NCBI GenBank assembly: GCA_028819675.1
Contig: JAPPKT010000089.1
Location: 1-26,684 of the forward strand
DNA length: 26,684 nt
Direction: 5' to 3'
Source: Caldilineaceae bacterium
GTDB lineage: Bacteria; Chloroflexota; Anaerolineae; Caldilineales; Caldilineaceae
In this document: positions 9,211-18,462 of the stretch, in pieces
Layout of the letters: the number at the start of each line of letters is the position of its first letter
Position numbering within the stretch: position 1 is the stretch's first letter
The notes under the pieces: generated by a model
Told to the model about the DNA's origin: nothing
The model's input: the letters and a program-made list of their open reading frames with translations, nothing else
Databases searched by the model: none
Made by a program: the position numbers and the translations under genes

Positions 9211-10227
9211 ATGACATCGGGAAGCCCGACACAGCGGGCTGGTCTGCAAAATACTGGTAGCGACAGCAGGTACCGTCGTAAACAAATCATCCAGTTCCTG
9301 TTGGACAACGGGCTGTTTATCGCATTTGTCCTGGAACTCACCCTGTTTGCGGTCGCGGCCCCCGATCTATTCATTAGGGCGAGAACGATGGAAGCCATCC
9401 TCCGCCTGAGCGGGCCCGCAGGAATCGTATTGGCTTCGTACACGATTACACTGATTTCCGGGCAGATCGACCTGTCTACGGCACAGGTTGGGGGCATGGC
9501 CTCACTGATGTTTGCAGCCGTCTTTCAGCTGCTGGAATGGCCGCTCGGAGTTGCGCTGGCCCTCACTGTCCTGCTGACCATCGCGGTCGGCATGCTCAGC
9601 AGCTACCTCATCAAGCAGGGCATCCCGTCATTCGTGTCCACACTGGCCGTTGGCGTTGTCTGCGGGGGAATCGGCTTTCTCATAATCAACCTGACCAATC
9701 AGCCTGGCATGATCCGCTTGGTCCGTCCGCCGCTGCGCGACATTGCCAACTTCGAGATCATTGGCGTCCCCTTTGTCATACCTCTGATGTTTGTCGCCTA
9801 CGCAATCGGGTGGGTGGTGTTGAACCAGACCAGATTCGGCGCCCACATCTATGCCATGGGCGGGAATCCCGCTGCCGCGGCTCTCAATGGCATCAACGCC
9901 ATCCGCATTGCCCGCATCGTGTTGGTTACGAATGCCGTAATCACCGGCATGGCCGGAATTCTCATCGCCGGGCGGCAACTGGCTGCGCAACCCGGCGTAG
10001 AAGGACTGGGCCAGTCGCTGACAGCCGCACTGTTTGCAGGTGTGGCGCTCTCTGGGGGCAGTGGCAAGATCGAGCGCACTCTGATCGGCCTCCTGTTTCT
10101 GTCTACTCTGACGATTGGCCTGGGTATCCTGAACGTTGCCGCCCCGGTGCGGCAGTTGATCTTCGGATCGGCATTTGTTTTCGCCATTTTGCTGGACAGC
10201 ATCCGCCAGCAACTGGAATCGAGATAA
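9211..10227 (+). CDS. Sugar ABC transporter permease 1 (BPD_transp_2 / RbsC-type)
   Basis: Inner-membrane channel subunit of the importer. 338 residues, with about nine or ten hydrophobic segments. Family motifs include the region ITLISGQIDLSTAQVGGMAS, the cytoplasmic coupling loop HIYAMGGNPAAAALNGINA (ATPase contact) and ALFAGVALSGGSGKIERTL near the end. The charged N-terminus ending in YRRKQIIQF is cytoplasmic. It is followed almost directly by a second, clearly different permease, so the channel is probably a heterodimer. Confidence 0.9.
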   Translation: MTSGSPTQRAGLQNTGSDSRYRRKQIIQFLLDNGLFIAFVLELTLFAVAAPDLFIRARTMEAILRLSGPAGIVLASYTITLISGQIDLSTAQVGGMASLMFAAVFQLLEWPLGVALALTVLLTIAVGMLSSYLIKQGIPSFVSTLAVGVVCGGIGFLIINLTNQPGMIRLVRPPLRDIANFEIIGVPFVIPLMFVAYAIGWVVLNQTRFGAHIYAMGGNPAAAALNGINAIRIARIVLVTNAVITGMAGILIAGRQLAAQPGVEGLGQSLTAALFAGVALSGGSGKIERTLIGLLFLSTLTIGLGILNVAAPVRQLIFGSAFVFAILLDSIRQQLESR

Positions 10228-10271
10228 GGAACTGTCAGGTGTTTGTGCGACTCACCCAAGGCCAACTGCCG

Positions 10272-11234
10272 ATGGCAAGACGGAGGCGGGAGCAGCTACT
10301 GTTCCTGATGGACAATGGCATCTACGTTGTAACGGTCTTCTTGTTCATCGTTTTCATCTTTCTAGCACCCTACTTCTTCACCCCCCGCAATCTTGTCAAC
10401 ATCCTCATCAGCGCTTCGCTTGCCGGCATCGTTACGGCAGGCTACACCGTGGCAATCCTGGCAGGACAGATCGATACGTCTACGCAGGGTGTACTGGCGG
10501 TCGCCACGGTGACGACGGCTCTCTTGTTCGAGGAAGTGGGCTTTTCGCTTCCGATGACGGTTGCCTTCGCGCTCCTGGCCGGCATCGCCGCCGGTCTTTT
10601 CAACGGTCTCATCGTTGTGAACGGTAAGATCGTTGCCTTCGTCGCCACTCTGGCGACGCAAGGAGTGATGCTGGCCATCGCGCTCTTCCTCAGTGGGGGC
10701 CAAACGATTACGATCGCCCGCGAAGGGCTGCAGGAGGCTGTTTTCATACGCGTGTTTGGGATCCCCTCGTCGGTGTGGATCATGTTTTTCTGCTACATTG
10801 TCGGTTATGTTATGTTGACCCAGACGAAGTTGGGGGCCCACATTTACGCCACCGGCGCCGACTATCGCGCTGCCCTCCTGAGCGGAGTTCCGGTTGATAG
10901 AGTAATCCGTATCGCGCTGGTGATCTCAGCCCTGACCGCGGCCCTGACCGCCGTCCTCGTGACGGCACGCGCCAAGCAGTCGGCCATGTTCGGGCTGGCG
11001 ATAGCAGGCAGCGTGGACTTTGTTACTGCCCTGACCGCAGTTCTCCTGGGAGGCTTCAGTCTCTTTGGCGGCGTCGGTCGCATCGAGCGTAATCTTGTGG
11101 CGGTGTTGTTCTTGACGATTCTGGGCAATGGTCTGCAGCTGATGGATGTTCCCACCGGCATTATTCTGATAGTGCGCGGCTTTGCGCTGGTGCTGGCCGT
11201 CATCCTCAGTGTGCTGCGCGCGCGCATGGCCTAG
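10272..11234 (+). CDS. Sugar ABC transporter permease 2 (BPD_transp_2 / RbsC-type)
   Basis: Second channel subunit, about 320 residues, with the same layout as permease 1: YTVAILAGQIDTSTQGV, the coupling loop HIYATGADYRAALLSGV, and LLGGFSLFGGVGRIERNL near the C-terminus. The open frame extends far upstream through permease 1 in another frame, so the start has to be chosen. ATG 10272 begins MARRRREQLLF. GTG 10239 is a good alternative because AAGGA ends 8 nt before it, and it would add 11 residues. Either way the gene follows permease 1 closely, and the ATPase gene begins 34 nt after its stop. Confidence 0.88.
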   Translation: MARRRREQLLFLMDNGIYVVTVFLFIVFIFLAPYFFTPRNLVNILISASLAGIVTAGYTVAILAGQIDTSTQGVLAVATVTTALLFEEVGFSLPMTVAFALLAGIAAGLFNGLIVVNGKIVAFVATLATQGVMLAIALFLSGGQTITIAREGLQEAVFIRVFGIPSSVWIMFFCYIVGYVMLTQTKLGAHIYATGADYRAALLSGVPVDRVIRIALVISALTAALTAVLVTARAKQSAMFGLAIAGSVDFVTALTAVLLGGFSLFGGVGRIERNLVAVLFLTILGNGLQLMDVPTGIILIVRGFALVLAVILSVLRARMA

Positions 11235-11268
11235 GCCCGGCCTGCTGGCATCGAATACGGAGTAGAGC

Positions 11269-12018
11269 ATGGCGAGCGAAGAAGTGATTCTGGAGACGAT
11301 TGACCTGGACAAATCCTTTGGCGCCGTGCACGCGGTGCGAACCGTCAGTTGGAAAGTCTATGAAGGACGCGTGAACGCGTTGGTTGGGGACAACGGTGCC
11401 GGCAAGTCCACTCTGATCAAGCTCATCAGCGGAGCGCTGCAGCCAAACGGAGGAGGATTTCGCGTGCGCGGGCAAGAGACCCGGATAGGCGGGCCCGCGG
11501 GAGCTTTCGGGCTTGGAATCGCCGCCGTCTACCAGGACCTGGCTCTGGTTGAAAACCGTGACGTTGTGATGAACATGTTTCTGGGCAGTGAACTGACCCG
11601 TGGTCCCGGCCAGATCTTTCTGGACCACAAGGGCATGTTGAGGCAGGCGCACGAGGTACTCGACGACATTCACGCCCGCATTCCAAACGTTCGCGAGATG
11701 GTCCGCAACCTGTCCGGCGGACAGCGTCAGGCGGTCGCGGTCGGCAGGGCACTGATTCGAGGCGGCGAAATCATCATCATGGACGAACCCACGGCTGCAC
11801 TGGGTGTAGAGCAGACCCAGGAAGTCCTGCAACTCATCGACACGTTGCGAGACCAGGGCAAAACTATCATTCTAATCAGCCACAACATCCAACAGGTCTT
11901 CGAAATCGCCGACTACATTTCAGTTATGTTTCACGGTGAGTTGATTGGCACACGTTCCAGAGACGAAGCGACGGAGGCCGAAGTAGTGGCCATGATTATG
12001 GGGAAGCGCTCACCTTAA
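11269..12018 (+). CDS. Sugar ABC transporter ATP-binding protein (single ABC domain)
   Basis: Energises the importer by ATP hydrolysis. 249 residues with one complete ABC domain: Walker A GDNGAGKST (about residue 43), Q-loop in AAVYQDLALVENRDV, signature LSGGQRQAVAVGRAL, Walker B IIIMDEPTAALG and switch His in ILISHNIQQV. Ribose-type importers often use a fused double ABC protein (RbsA/XylG). This one is the short, FrcA-like form and would act as a homodimer. GGAG lies 7 nt before the ATG. A very large FtsX-like permease gene starts 21 nt downstream. Confidence 0.93.
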   Translation: MASEEVILETIDLDKSFGAVHAVRTVSWKVYEGRVNALVGDNGAGKSTLIKLISGALQPNGGGFRVRGQETRIGGPAGAFGLGIAAVYQDLALVENRDVVMNMFLGSELTRGPGQIFLDHKGMLRQAHEVLDDIHARIPNVREMVRNLSGGQRQAVAVGRALIRGGEIIIMDEPTAALGVEQTQEVLQLIDTLRDQGKTIILISHNIQQVFEIADYISVMFHGELIGTRSRDEATEAEVVAMIMGKRSP

Positions 12019-12039
12019 GGTGTCAGTGTTGAAACGGCA

Positions 12040-15009
12040 ATGTTCAGGCGAATGTGGGCACAGCTGTCCAAGCGAATCGGCCCGGCGCTCAGTCCCGTCT
12101 TGCTGGCCGCCAAGCGCCTGAAGGTCGAAGCATGGCTGGCTGCCGCGATGGCTGTCGGGCTGCTGGCAGCCGTTGCATTCACAACCAGCATTCCAACCTA
12201 CAGCAACGCAGTATATGTCCGCCTGCTGAGAAAGGAGTTACACGAAAAGACGAAGAACTACCCTCCCTTCGCGTTCATGTTCCACTTTCTCGGGGCCAAA
12301 CACGGGTACACCGAGTACGATGACGTTCGGTCGGTAGACACCTTTCTCACCAACCAGGCTGCGGGCAGCCTGGGGCTGCCGCGCACAATTGATGTCCGGT
12401 TCTTCCAAACAGTGCCATTCTCCATCTTTCCCCAGGACGCTGAGACACAGGCGATCGCGCACTCTGCCACTGCCGAACTGAGTTTCGCGTTCCAAAGCGG
12501 CCTGGAACAGAAGGTTACAATACTGGAAGGCCGATTTCCTGACCGCGGAGGTCTGTTTTCGAGTCGTTCCGCTCCGGTCGAGACCATCATCAACATAAAT
12601 ATGGCCGAAAAGATGGGATGGCAGGTCGGCGAAACGTTTATCGCCTTTTCGAAGAGGCCCGCTGACTCGGAAGAGCCGCCAAGCCAGATTCCACTTCAGG
12701 TGGTGGGCGTCTGGCAGATGACCGACCGGCATGACGAGTACTGGTTCTACAACCCATTCGCCCTCATCAGGAATCAGCTGTTGGTGACGGAGGAGGCCTT
12801 TTCCAGGCAGATTGGCCCCGCTTTGAACGGCGAAATTGCGGTTGGAGCCTGGTACATGGTGCTGGACGGAGAATCCTTTGAAGTCAGGCAGGCCGGCGCA
12901 TTTCTGGAGAGGCTGCGGCGTGTCGATCAGAGAGCCGGCGCGTTGCTTCCCGGTACTTCCTTGTTGGTTGCGCCCAGCAGTTCAGGACTGAAAAGGTACC
13001 AGCACGCAGCGCAGTCGATGACGCAGTCGCTGTTCGTAATCGCTCTGCCGATTTTCGGATCAATTGCGGCCTATCTCTGGCTTGTTGCCGGAGTCTATGT
13101 GGAGAGAAGACGAGCCGAGATTTCGCTGCTGCGAAGTCGCGGCGCGTCCGCAAGTCAGGTCGCGGTCATGGTCGTGTTGGAGGGGATTGTATTGGGCGGC
13201 GTTGCCTGGGCCGGCGGCGTACCGGTCGGCAGTAGAATAGCCCAAATCATCGACAGGACTCAGGGTTTCCTGGAGTTCGGTGGCAAGTCGGTTTCTCCAA
13301 TGACAATCACCCCATCCGTGGAGCGCATCGCCATTGTGACGGTCGCGCTTGCACTCCTGTTCATCCTGGTGCCCACGCTGGACGCGACACGCCACACTCT
13401 GGCGTCATACCGCCGGGAAAGGGCTCGCGGTCGCTGGAAGTGGCGGCATGGCCTTGGTCTCGACCTGCTCATATTGCTGGCCGCCGCTTACGGCACTTTC
13501 AGGCTGCGCAGTCAGGGCGGTCTCGTTTCGCCGGGACCGGAAGACCCGGACGCCATCGGGCCCGTGCTCGATCCATTGCTTTTTGTCACACCGGTTCTCT
13601 GGCTTCTTGGGTTCGCGCTGTTGGGAGTTCGCGCCCTGACACCTCTTATGCTGGCAATCTCTTGGGTGTCCAGACAGTTGGAGGGTTTGGGTTTGCTGCT
13701 CGCCGTACGTCGGCTTGCCCGGTCCACGGGAAACTATCGCATCCCGCTCCTGTTGCTCATCGTGACGCTCAGCCTTGCCGTGTTCACGGCTTCGTTGGCA
13801 CAGACCATGGGTAGACAGATCGCAGCCGAGATTCGCTACCGAATCGGTGCAGACATGCGCCTGACCGAGGTTGGCGAAAGCATTGACCTCGATCCCCTGG
13901 GAATCTCCACTTCAACCGGCACTGAAGGTGCTGATACTGACACAGTTCAGCGGGAATCAGCATCTGTCGCAGGATACACGTCGTGGTCATTTCTGCCGGT
14001 CGCAGAACACAACACTGCACCCGGGGTGCAGGCCGTTGCAAGGGTGGGGAGATACAGGGCACTCGCCGAAGTGGGTCAGTGGAAGAAGGAGGGGCATTTC
14101 ATCGGGATCGACCGGACCGACTTCCCGCACGTCGTCTTCTGGCGACCTGACTTTGCCCGAAGCAGCTTGGGTTCACTGATGAACGCCCTGGCTGTCGAAC
14201 CCAATGGCGTGCTGGTCCCAAACAGTTTCCTGCGCGAGATGGTCCTGAAAGAGGGGGATGACCTGCGCGTGGTTGTGTCGATCCCCGAACAACGCAAGGA
14301 GCTGACCTGGCTCGAAGCGCCGATCGAATTCCGCATCGTAGGTAGCTTTGACAGGTTTCCTTCCTGGGAGCCCGAGCATGGACCGGTCCTGGTCGGCAAC
14401 CTTGACTACGTGTTTGAGCGCGCCGGCGGACAGTTCCCGTTCGATGTCTGGCTACGCACCGACCCTGACCCGAACTATGCCCTGATCGAACAGGACCTGC
14501 GAGATAAAGGGTTTCAGATATTGGGTTGGGAAGCACCGGGACCCTGGGTTCTGCAGGCTCTGCGCAGACCGGAGTTCCAGGGCGTCGTTGGGCTGCTCTC
14601 AATTGGGTTTGTGGCCTGCACACTCCTGACCGTTCTGGGATTCGTCCTCTTCACGATATCGTCATTTCGCGAGCGGGCGATCGAGACAGGCGTACTGCGC
14701 GCCCTTGGTTTCACGCCTCGTGAGGTAATCGCATTCATGGGATGGGAGTTAATCGTTCTCCTTCTGTTTGGCTTGACTTTCGGCACGGGGATCGGAATCT
14801 GGACCAGCGGTACTTTCATACCCTATCTTCAGAACGGAATCGCCCCAGTGCCCGCAATTCTTCCCTTGGCGCCTCAGATTGCATGGCCCCGGGTCTACCA
14901 GGTCTATCTCGTTTTGGGTACGCTTTACCTATGTTCAACTGCACTTCTGACGGTTTCGCTGATGCGATCACAAGTCACCCAAGCCATAAAGATGGGCGAA
15001 ACGATCTGA
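12040..15009 (+). CDS. Large FtsX-type ABC permease (MacB/LolE-like superfamily)
   Basis: 989-residue membrane protein. A transmembrane helix at about residues 30-50 is followed by a large extracytoplasmic domain. A first FtsX-type bundle comes next (about 325-445, with LPIFGSIAAYLWLVAG and the coupling segment RRRAEISLLRSRGASASQV). Then come further helices to about 590, a second extracytoplasmic domain, and a C-terminal FtsX bundle (about 850-985) carrying SSFRERAIETGVLRALGFTP. Two FtsX halves in one chain are typical of export, lipoprotein-handling or mechanotransmission ABC systems. No partner ATPase of the MacB/LolD type is adjacent. The neighbouring sugar ATPase belongs to another family and is an unlikely partner. 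Substrate unknown. Confidence 0.85.
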   Translation: MFRRMWAQLSKRIGPALSPVLLAAKRLKVEAWLAAAMAVGLLAAVAFTTSIPTYSNAVYVRLLRKELHEKTKNYPPFAFMFHFLGAKHGYTEYDDVRSVDTFLTNQAAGSLGLPRTIDVRFFQTVPFSIFPQDAETQAIAHSATAELSFAFQSGLEQKVTILEGRFPDRGGLFSSRSAPVETIININMAEKMGWQVGETFIAFSKRPADSEEPPSQIPLQVVGVWQMTDRHDEYWFYNPFALIRNQLLVTEEAFSRQIGPALNGEIAVGAWYMVLDGESFEVRQAGAFLERLRRVDQRAGALLPGTSLLVAPSSSGLKRYQHAAQSMTQSLFVIALPIFGSIAAYLWLVAGVYVERRRAEISLLRSRGASASQVAVMVVLEGIVLGGVAWAGGVPVGSRIAQIIDRTQGFLEFGGKSVSPMTITPSVERIAIVTVALALLFILVPTLDATRHTLASYRRERARGRWKWRHGLGLDLLILLAAAYGTFRLRSQGGLVSPGPEDPDAIGPVLDPLLFVTPVLWLLGFALLGVRALTPLMLAISWVSRQLEGLGLLLAVRRLARSTGNYRIPLLLLIVTLSLAVFTASLAQTMGRQIAAEIRYRIGADMRLTEVGESIDLDPLGISTSTGTEGADTDTVQRESASVAGYTSWSFLPVAEHNTAPGVQAVARVGRYRALAEVGQWKKEGHFIGIDRTDFPHVVFWRPDFARSSLGSLMNALAVEPNGVLVPNSFLREMVLKEGDDLRVVVSIPEQRKELTWLEAPIEFRIVGSFDRFPSWEPEHGPVLVGNLDYVFERAGGQFPFDVWLRTDPDPNYALIEQDLRDKGFQILGWEAPGPWVLQALRRPEFQGVVGLLSIGFVACTLLTVLGFVLFTISSFRERAIETGVLRALGFTPREVIAFMGWELIVLLLFGLTFGTGIGIWTSGTFIPYLQNGIAPVPAILPLAPQIAWPRVYQVYLVLGTLYLCSTALLTVSLMRSQVTQAIKMGETI

Positions 15010-15127
15010 TGGCTCTGTCGAACTCTAGAGGTCTAAGCCGCCTGGCGTATGACCCCGAGCGGCCTGAATATCCTGCAGCTGGCCGCATAGTTAGCGGCTG
15101 AATCGCAAGTACTACTGTCACGACAAT

Positions 15128-16105
15128 ATGGAAGAGATAGTCATACAGACGCCTGCCCGCCTCCACTTCGGTCTCCTTGACCTGCACGGCGGACTTGGGC
15201 GAATCGATGGCGGAATCGGACTGGCTCTCGATGAGCCCAGGACAGTAATTTCCGCACGACGCAGCAGTGGCTGCGATGCCTCTTGCCCGATGGAGCAAGC
15301 ATTCGAAGGACGTCTCGAGACTGCGCTTCAAGCTGTTTGCAGCCACTATGGTTTCCCGGGCGCTTCGGTCTCAATCGCGGAAAGGGCGCGCCCCCACGCC
15401 GGCCTTGGCAGCGCCTCCCAGACGCTGGTGGGCGCAGGGATCGCCGTCTGCATGCTCTACGGTCTGAGTCCGCAAGCAACCGAAATAGCCGGTCTGGTTG
15501 GGCGGGGAGGGACATCGGGCATCGGCATTGGAGCGATCGAACAGGGGGGATTCATCTTGGATGGAGGACACCGCTTTCGCCGAGGTGAGGGTAGCAAGAC
15601 CGGTTACTCGCCCTCCTCCGCCTCCGTAGGCGTGCCTCCCCCGCCAATCCTGGCACGCTACGACTTTCCCGAATGGGACGTCCTGATCGTCATTCCCCAT
15701 GGGGAGGGCGCCAGCGGAGACCGCGAACGCGACCTGTTCGAGGAGGCCTGCCCCGTCCCCGCCGGTGAGGTGGAAAAAATGAGCCGAATTCTTCTGACGC
15801 AACTGCTTCCCTCCATCCTGGAGGAGGATTTGGCGACGTTTGGGGCCGCAATGGAGGCATTCCAGGCCTACGGGTTCAAAGTGTTTGAAGCGAAGACTCA
15901 GGGCCCTCTGGTTGCGGAATGCGCTGAGTTTCTGCGCGCCAACGGAGGCGCTGGGGTGGGGATGAGCAGCTGGGGCCCGACGCTGTTTGCTTTCGGTGAC
16001 GATCTGTCGGCGCTGCAGGACAGGGCTGAACGATGGCTGTTGGTCCGTGGAGGCGGGGAGGTCATTCTGACCAGGGCCAACAACCAAGGTTTTAGAAGGT
16101 TGTGA
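15128..16105 (+). CDS. Beta-ribofuranosylaminobenzene 5'-phosphate synthase family protein (GHMP-kinase-like fold)
   Basis: Members of this family join p-aminobenzoate to PRPP with loss of CO2 in the first committed step of (tetrahydro)methanopterin synthesis. The 325-residue protein has the opening PARLHFGLLDLHGGLGR followed by IDGGIGLALDEP, the GHMP-type glycine-rich motif PHAGLGSASQT (about residue 97), and GRGGTSGIGIGAIEQGGF. All are characteristic of RFAP synthases. Archaea and methylotrophs use this enzyme, and homologues also occur in other bacteria whose cofactor is unclear. No Shine-Dalgarno sequence is visible before the ATG. No other methanopterin genes are in the window. A lone trpF follows 107 nt downstream. 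Confidence 0.82.
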   Translation: MEEIVIQTPARLHFGLLDLHGGLGRIDGGIGLALDEPRTVISARRSSGCDASCPMEQAFEGRLETALQAVCSHYGFPGASVSIAERARPHAGLGSASQTLVGAGIAVCMLYGLSPQATEIAGLVGRGGTSGIGIGAIEQGGFILDGGHRFRRGEGSKTGYSPSSASVGVPPPPILARYDFPEWDVLIVIPHGEGASGDRERDLFEEACPVPAGEVEKMSRILLTQLLPSILEEDLATFGAAMEAFQAYGFKVFEAKTQGPLVAECAEFLRANGGAGVGMSSWGPTLFAFGDDLSALQDRAERWLLVRGGGEVILTRANNQGFRRL

Positions 16106-16212
16106 AGGCCAGGTGGCGACTGCCGGAACTCCTGCCCATGTGGAGGAAACCTGGCAATCGGGCGACGCACTTCGGCCTTTCCAGCGGCACTGACAGGGAT
16201 GGAGTTTCCTCA

Positions 16213-16884
16213 ATGACGGTCCTCAAGCTATGTGGTACGACAAGTGCAAGAGACGCACAGCTAGCGCGCGCGGCAGATTTTTGCGGTATTCTGGTTGGCG
16301 TGGAATGGTCGGAGCGAAGCCTCTCCCTGAGAGAGGCCGCGGAGGTGGCAGGAGCTTCCAGCGTGAAAAACGTAATTTTGCTTTGCAATCCAAGCGCAGC
16401 TTTCGCAGAGGAGGTCTCGAGAACGCTGCGTCCTCACGCGCTGCAGCTCCACTGCCACGAGCCACCCGCGCTTGTTTCAGAGTTGAAGAGTTCCCTTCCT
16501 TGCGAGATCTGGAAAACCGTTCATCTGCCCAGCCTGGATGGACAGGCAACACCCAAAGAGTATGCCGCCGCTGGGGCAGACGCGTTTCTGGTAGATTCGG
16601 TTGACGTGAGCGAGGGCTTCGAACGGCTGGGAGGCACCGGCAAAGTAGGCGACTGGACGGCGGTGACAGCGCTCAAGGAAAAGATTGATATCCCAATCTT
16701 TTTGGCGGGCGGGATCAACCCGGATAACGTCGCCGACGCCGTCCGTCAGGTGCAGCCACACGGGATTGACCTTTGTAGCGGCGTTGAGGTGCGGCGGGGT
16801 GAACGCGATCCAAAGAAGGTGGAGAGTCTGATTCGGAGATTCCGACGAGCGGCAGCGAGAATCACCCACACGCCAACGCCGTGA
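16213..16884 (+). CDS. trpF: Phosphoribosylanthranilate isomerase (TrpF-like)
   Basis: TIM-barrel enzyme that converts N-(5'-phosphoribosyl)anthranilate to CdRP in tryptophan synthesis. 223 residues. The catalytic Cys is residue 7 in KLCGTTS, the catalytic Asp is 128 in FLVDSVD, and an Arg is kept at 35 in SERS where most relatives have SPR. Phosphate-binding loops LAGGINPDNV and DLCSGVEVRRGERDP are present, as is GGTGKVGDW. GGAG lies 8 nt before the ATG at 16213; a longer frame from 16102 lacks homology. No other trp gene is nearby. The neighbour is an RFAP-synthase-like gene, which leaves the true substrate open. Confidence 0.88.
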   Translation: MTVLKLCGTTSARDAQLARAADFCGILVGVEWSERSLSLREAAEVAGASSVKNVILLCNPSAAFAEEVSRTLRPHALQLHCHEPPALVSELKSSLPCEIWKTVHLPSLDGQATPKEYAAAGADAFLVDSVDVSEGFERLGGTGKVGDWTAVTALKEKIDIPIFLAGGINPDNVADAVRQVQPHGIDLCSGVEVRRGERDPKKVESLIRRFRRAAARITHTPTP

Positions 16885-16918
16885 GCAGGAACTTCACAGG
16901 AGAACTATTGCGGGAAGG

Positions 16919-17731
16919 TCAGCTCTGTTTCTGCAGTTCGAAGCCTTCGCCGGTGGTTCGCCGCGAAAGAGATGGGCGACCTGCCAGGTCAGGGAAAGAA
17001 GGGCTCGGGAGGATTTGTCCTTGAGCAAGTAGTTGCTCTGCTATCTTCTGTATTCCGCGCTGGCTCGTAATCAACGCCTGGTGCCGCAGCGTCCACACCG
17101 CCATGTTGCTGGCAACCGGTATGCGAGAGTTGAATGGCGGGAGAATCATCAGGTCGAATGGGCTCCAGAGGGAGACAAAGGGTATACTGGCGAGGCTTTC
17201 GGCGTCGGCGTTCAGATCACTGAGGAATTCGCTGTTGGGCCGCAGCTGTATTGCGCCGGGAAGGGTGCTGGCGTAGGCCATCAGCGTACCGTAATGGGGC
17301 GCAGCCACCGTCAGCAGGCGATTGGTGCGGGCCAATCCGCCCAAACGCTGAATGTAGTAGCGTGCTACAATGCCGCCTAGGCTGAAGCCGACGAAGTCGA
17401 GCTTCTGATAGGAAAGAAAGTTCCTGTCTATGAACTCGGCCAACTGTTGAGCTAGCGACTCCAGCGGAACGCTGCAATCGCTTGGTGCAAGCGTCACCGC
17501 GTGGGGCTCCAGCCCCAGGTCCGACAGATAGGAGGCTAGAGGGTTGAATACGGCAGCTTCATCCTTGTAGCCATGAACAAGAACCGTTCGGTTCCGCCTG
17601 GTCTGCTCCAGAGGAGAAACTGGAGGCAATGGTACCGTGCCTTCGATGCTTTGACCTGCGGGAGGCAACTCCCAAACTGACTGCGCGGCGTCCTGGTACT
17701 GTTGCCACAAGCGTTTGCGAATCGTCGACAT
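16919..17731 (-). CDS. Alpha/beta-hydrolase, lipase/esterase-like
   Basis: 270 residues. The oxyanion-hole segment VLVHGYKD is at residues 50-57. The nucleophile elbow GFSLGG carries Ser117, and the remaining triad is plausibly Asp193 (SPFDLMILPP) and His217 (LRHQAL). The order and spacing fit bacterial triacylglycerol-lipase/PGAP1-like hydrolases. There is no signal peptide, so it is probably cytoplasmic. The ATG at 17731 was chosen over one at 17764 because AGGAG lies just upstream of it and the extra residues look unconserved. It is convergent with trpF. Substrate unknown. Confidence 0.85.
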   Translation of the reverse strand: MSTIRKRLWQQYQDAAQSVWELPPAGQSIEGTVPLPPVSPLEQTRRNRTVLVHGYKDEAAVFNPLASYLSDLGLEPHAVTLAPSDCSVPLESLAQQLAEFIDRNFLSYQKLDFVGFSLGGIVARYYIQRLGGLARTNRLLTVAAPHYGTLMAYASTLPGAIQLRPNSEFLSDLNADAESLASIPFVSLWSPFDLMILPPFNSRIPVASNMAVWTLRHQALITSQRGIQKIAEQLLAQGQILPSPSFPDLAGRPSLSRRTTGEGFELQKQS

Positions 17732-17842
17732 AGTGTTTCCTACTCCTGTGGAGCTTCTCTGCACGACCTGAGCTTCTACTCTATCATAGTCACTCAGGAT
17801 GTTGAAACAGCCATCTGCTCAGAAGTTTGGGACGATCAGGTC

Positions 17843-17871
17843 TTTAGAAAATGCACCTCTTGGGTTAAAAT
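17843..17871 (+). promoter_or_regulatory. Putative promoter of the Bcp peroxiredoxin gene
   Basis: TTTAGA (17843-17848), a 17-bp spacer and TAAAAT (17866-17871). The start near 17878 would leave a leader of about 120 nt before the ATG at 17998. The rest of the 17732-17997 gap shows nothing else that can be assigned. Confidence 0.4.
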
Positions 17872-17997
17872 ACGAGACAGACCGTCAACAAGGAAAGGGC
17901 TTTTTTACAACGCGAATAGGGCCCTTCGAACGTAAGCACGTAGATAGTCGCTTCGGCGCAATCCAGGCATACAAATGCCATTCCATCGGGAGGAAAA

Positions 17998-18462
17998 ATG
18001 AGAACTGAACTCACTACCGGCTCCCCCGCCCCGACTTTTGAGGCCACGACGGACAGTGGCGGCACGGTCAATCTGACAGACTACAGAGGACAGAAAGTCG
18101 TACTCTACTTTTACCCCAAGGACGACACGCCGGGTTGCACCACGCAGTCCTGTGGATTCCGCGATATCCATGCTGAGTTTGAGGAGAATAACACTGTCGT
18201 CTTCGGTATCAGCCCCGACGGCCAGGAGAGCCACGAAAAGTTCCGGTCTAAGTTCGACCTACCTTTCACATTGCTCGTGGACGAAGACCACTCGATTGCC
18301 GAGGCCTACGGCGTGTGGGGCGAACGCACGATGTACGGGCGTACGTTTATGGGCATCCACCGCAGTCACTTTGTGATCGATGAAGAGGGGAACCTGATCG
18401 AGGTCTCCTACGATGTGGCTCCCGCTGATAGCCCGACTGGCGCACTCGCTGCAGTATCGTAG
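17998..18462 (+). CDS. bcp: Thioredoxin-dependent peroxiredoxin, Bcp/PrxQ type
   Basis: Reduces hydrogen peroxide and organic hydroperoxides using thioredoxin. 154 residues, the usual size. The active-site motif is DTPGCTTQSCGFRD, with peroxidatic Cys47 and resolving Cys52 five residues apart, as in atypical two-cysteine PrxQ enzymes. The core motif VVLYFYPKDDTPGCT and the segment FGISPDGQESHEKF also match. GGGAGGAAAA lies directly before the ATG. Single-gene unit. Confidence 0.96.
   Translation: MRTELTTGSPAPTFEATTDSGGTVNLTDYRGQKVVLYFYPKDDTPGCTTQSCGFRDIHAEFEENNTVVFGISPDGQESHEKFRSKFDLPFTLLVDEDHSIAEAYGVWGERTMYGRTFMGIHRSHFVIDEEGNLIEVSYDVAPADSPTGALAAVS

Noticed and set aside
9537..10238. Upstream extension of the permease 2 frame
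   Set aside because: It lies entirely within permease 1 in another frame and translates to a Cys/Arg/His-rich non-membrane sequence, so the real start is at 10239 or 10272.
15371..16213. 280-residue antisense frame over the RFAP-synthase-like gene
   Set aside because: No motif; the plus-strand gene has clear family signatures.
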